From Caballeronia sp. NK8 (GTDB taxonomy: Bacteria > Pseudomonadota > Gammaproteobacteria > Burkholderiales > Burkholderiaceae), in NCBI RefSeq assembly GCF_018408855.1, contig NZ_AP024322.1, positions 496,001 through 560,000 of the forward strand: a stretch of DNA of 64,000 nt. Direction: 5' to 3'. Shown here in pieces: positions 62,368-64,000 of this stretch. The position numbers and the translations under genes are program-made. Every line of letters begins with the position of its first letter. Within the stretch, counting starts at the first letter, position 1. The notes under the pieces were generated by a model, which saw only the letters and a program-made list of their open reading frames with translations, was not told the origin of the DNA and did no database searches.

Positions 62368-64000
62368 ATGCATTCGACACGTCCGAGCCGTGTGCTCGTC
62401 TTCCTGCTAAGCGTCACCCTCGCCATGCCGCCCGCGGCGCTGGCGCAATCGAGCTCGCCCTCCGCAAGCTCGACCGGCACGCTTGCCGCCTCGCAACTGC
62501 GCTCGTCGCAGGAAAACGCAGGCGGCGAACTGCCCGCTAACGTCGCGGAAGGCGTGTTCGGTGTCTATGGCGGCGCCGAAAGCCGCTTCGCGAACCGCCC
62601 CGGCACGATGTCCGGCCTGCGCGCGCCGCTCGCGTCGATGCAGCTTCCGGATCTCGGCGACGGCTCCGGCGGCTCGCTCACGCCGCAAGCCGAACGCAAA
62701 ATCGGCGAGCGGATGATGCGCGAAGTGCGCGCCGATCCCGACTATCTCGACGACTGGCTGCTGCGCGACTACCTCGACTCGATTTCGTCGAAGCTTTCGG
62801 CCGCAGCCGCCGTGCAGTATCTCGGCGGCTATCGGCCCGATTTCGACCTCTTCGCCGTGCGCGATCCGCAAATCAACGCGTTTTCGATGCCGGGCGGTTT
62901 CATCGGCGTGAACACCGGGTTGATCGCGGCGACGCAGACGGAATCGGAACTGGCGTCGGTCATCGGCCACGAAATGGGTCACGTGCTCCAGCGACACATC
63001 GCGCGGATGCTCGGCACGCAGGAAAAAAGCAGCTACGCCGCGCTCGCCGGCATGCTCGCCGGTCTGCTCGCGGGCCTGCTCGCGCACAGCGGCGACCTCG
63101 GCATGGGCCTCGCGATGGGCGGCCAGGCGTTCGCCGTCGACAACCAACTGCGTTTCTCGCGTGCGGCCGAGCACGAGGCCGACCGCGTCGGTTTCCAGAT
63201 GCTCACGGCCGCCGGCTATGATCCCTACGCGATGGTCGCGTTCTTCGAACGCCTCGACCGCTCGACGATGGCCGATAACGGCGTGCCGCCCTACGTTCGC
63301 ACGCATCCGCTCACGACCGATCGCATCGCCGATATGGAAGGCCGCGCGCGGCGCGTGCCGTACCGGCAGCCGCGTCAGTCGGCGGAGTATGCGTTCGTGC
63401 GCGCCCGCGCGCGCGTTCTGCAGGTGAATTACGCGAGCGATTATCGCGAGGTCGCGAGCCGGCTCAGATCGGAAATCGAGGACCAGACGGCGCTCAATCC
63501 GGCGTCGAACTGGTACGGCATCGCGCTCGCGCAATCGCTGATGGGCGACTTCGCCGCGGCCAACGATGCGCTCGCGAAGGCACGCAAGCTGTTCGAGGGC
63601 GAAGAGGCGAGCGCGGCGGCGGCATCGGCGCAGGTTCAGCAGGAAGATCGCGTGCGCGCGTCGAAGGAGACCGTCGCAAGCGCGCCGCCCGTGACGCCAC
63701 GCAAGAGCGGCGAGCCATCGCTGCGCAACACCGACGCCTCGATGACCGTCACGCCGCTCAACAATGCACGCGCGCCGCTGAGCCTCGGCCACGCGCCGCA
63801 GCCCGAGGCGACACCCGCGAAGCCGTCTCGCGCCGGCAGCGACATCGCGCTGCCGCCGGTTCACGTCGAGGGCCGAACGGCGTCGGCATCGGCGCCGGCG
63901 CCGAAACCGCAGCCCGTGCCGCCGGCGCTGCGCAGCACGCCGAGTCTCGACGTGCTCGCCGCCGACATCGCGCGCCGCGCGGGCCGCAACGACGACGCGA
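62368..64000 (+). CDS. bepA: M48-family metalloprotease, BepA-like, 3' end cut by window
   Basis: Open from ATG 62368 to the window end, 544 residues seen. Signal peptide (FLLSVTLAMPPAALA-QSS). His201-Glu-Met-Gly-His205 (HEMGH) is the zinc site, and the third ligand Glu is in RAAEHEADRVGFQML. PYVRTHPLTTDRIADM is typical of BepA/YfgC. A TPR-like region (ALNPASNWYGIALAQSLMGDFAAANDAL) and a long Pro/Ala-rich stretch follow. It should act in the periplasm on outer-membrane protein assembly. The stop lies beyond the window. Confidence 0.9.
   Translation, partial: MHSTRPSRVLVFLLSVTLAMPPAALAQSSSPSASSTGTLAASQLRSSQENAGGELPANVAEGVFGVYGGAESRFANRPGTMSGLRAPLASMQLPDLGDGSGGSLTPQAERKIGERMMREVRADPDYLDDWLLRDYLDSISSKLSAAAAVQYLGGYRPDFDLFAVRDPQINAFSMPGGFIGVNTGLIAATQTESELASVIGHEMGHVLQRHIARMLGTQEKSSYAALAGMLAGLLAGLLAHSGDLGMGLAMGGQAFAVDNQLRFSRAAEHEADRVGFQMLTAAGYDPYAMVAFFERLDRSTMADNGVPPYVRTHPLTTDRIADMEGRARRVPYRQPRQSAEYAFVRARARVLQVNYASDYREVASRLRSEIEDQTALNPASNWYGIALAQSLMGDFAAANDALAKARKLFEGEEASAAAASAQVQQEDRVRASKETVASAPPVTPRKSGEPSLRNTDASMTVTPLNNARAPLSLGHAPQPEATPAKPSRAGSDIALPPVHVEGRTASASAPAPKPQPVPPALRSTPSLDVLAADIARRAGRNDDA

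Noticed and set aside
62407..63864. A 485-aa minus-strand frame over the M48 protease
   Set aside because: The plus strand carries a signal peptide and HEMGH zinc site in frame; the minus frame has none.

Overview
The window looks like a Burkholderia sensu lato chromosome (Paraburkholderia/Caballeronia-like). The right part carries the block qseBC-type two-component pair, recA, recX, DUF2889, sucC, sucD, terC, pilin, pglL, moaC and bepA-like protease in very GC-rich, strongly GC3-biased codons, which from memory is the arrangement seen in this group. No percentages were computed.

Layout. (1) 1-12.4 kb, catabolic and transport genes: a sugar-acid/lactone-type operon (CMD-like protein, SDR, amidohydrolase, MFS, SMP-30 lactonase, ModA-like binding protein), two exported alpha/beta-hydrolase-fold paralogues without a serine nucleophile, an EamA exporter, two tandem HAD (haloacid dehalogenase type II) paralogues, an Lrp/AsnC regulator, a short RhuM-like protein and a porin. 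(2) 12.5-28 kb, an amine/GABA-type cluster: gabD-like dehydrogenase, class III aminotransferase, a Tat-signal GAF protein, a large FAD/Fe-S oxidase, a PucR regulator, an MHS-family transporter and, divergently, gabT, an ALDH-like pseudoenzyme, a CsaA-like protein, an amidohydrolase and a COG0523 GTPase. A shared inverted-repeat motif (CCYAY-N5-GTAGG) lies before the oxidase and twice in the transporter/gabT divergent region, so one PucR regulon is likely. (3) 28-46 kb, accessory/defence-like region: HNH+HIT pair, an H-NS variant with two DNA-binding domains, a P-loop protein fused to a degenerate Fic-like domain, an unrecognised 503-aa protein, an ABC-three-component system (nuclease, middle component, DUF3732 ATPase), and a GHKL-ATPase + PRTase-like two-gene unit. 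(4) 46.5-48.5 kb, a tyrosine integrase abutting the 3' end of tRNA-Met, marking the right end of a genomic island. (5) 48.5-64 kb, core chromosome.

The integrase lies directly beside the tRNA 3' end and base usage changes there, so everything left of 48.4 kb may be one island or nested islands. I saw no second att copy, so the left end is probably outside the window. The best candidates for undescribed biology are the P-loop/Fic-like fusion (31.1-33.6 kb) and the GHKL/PRTase-like pair (41.7-45.2 kb).
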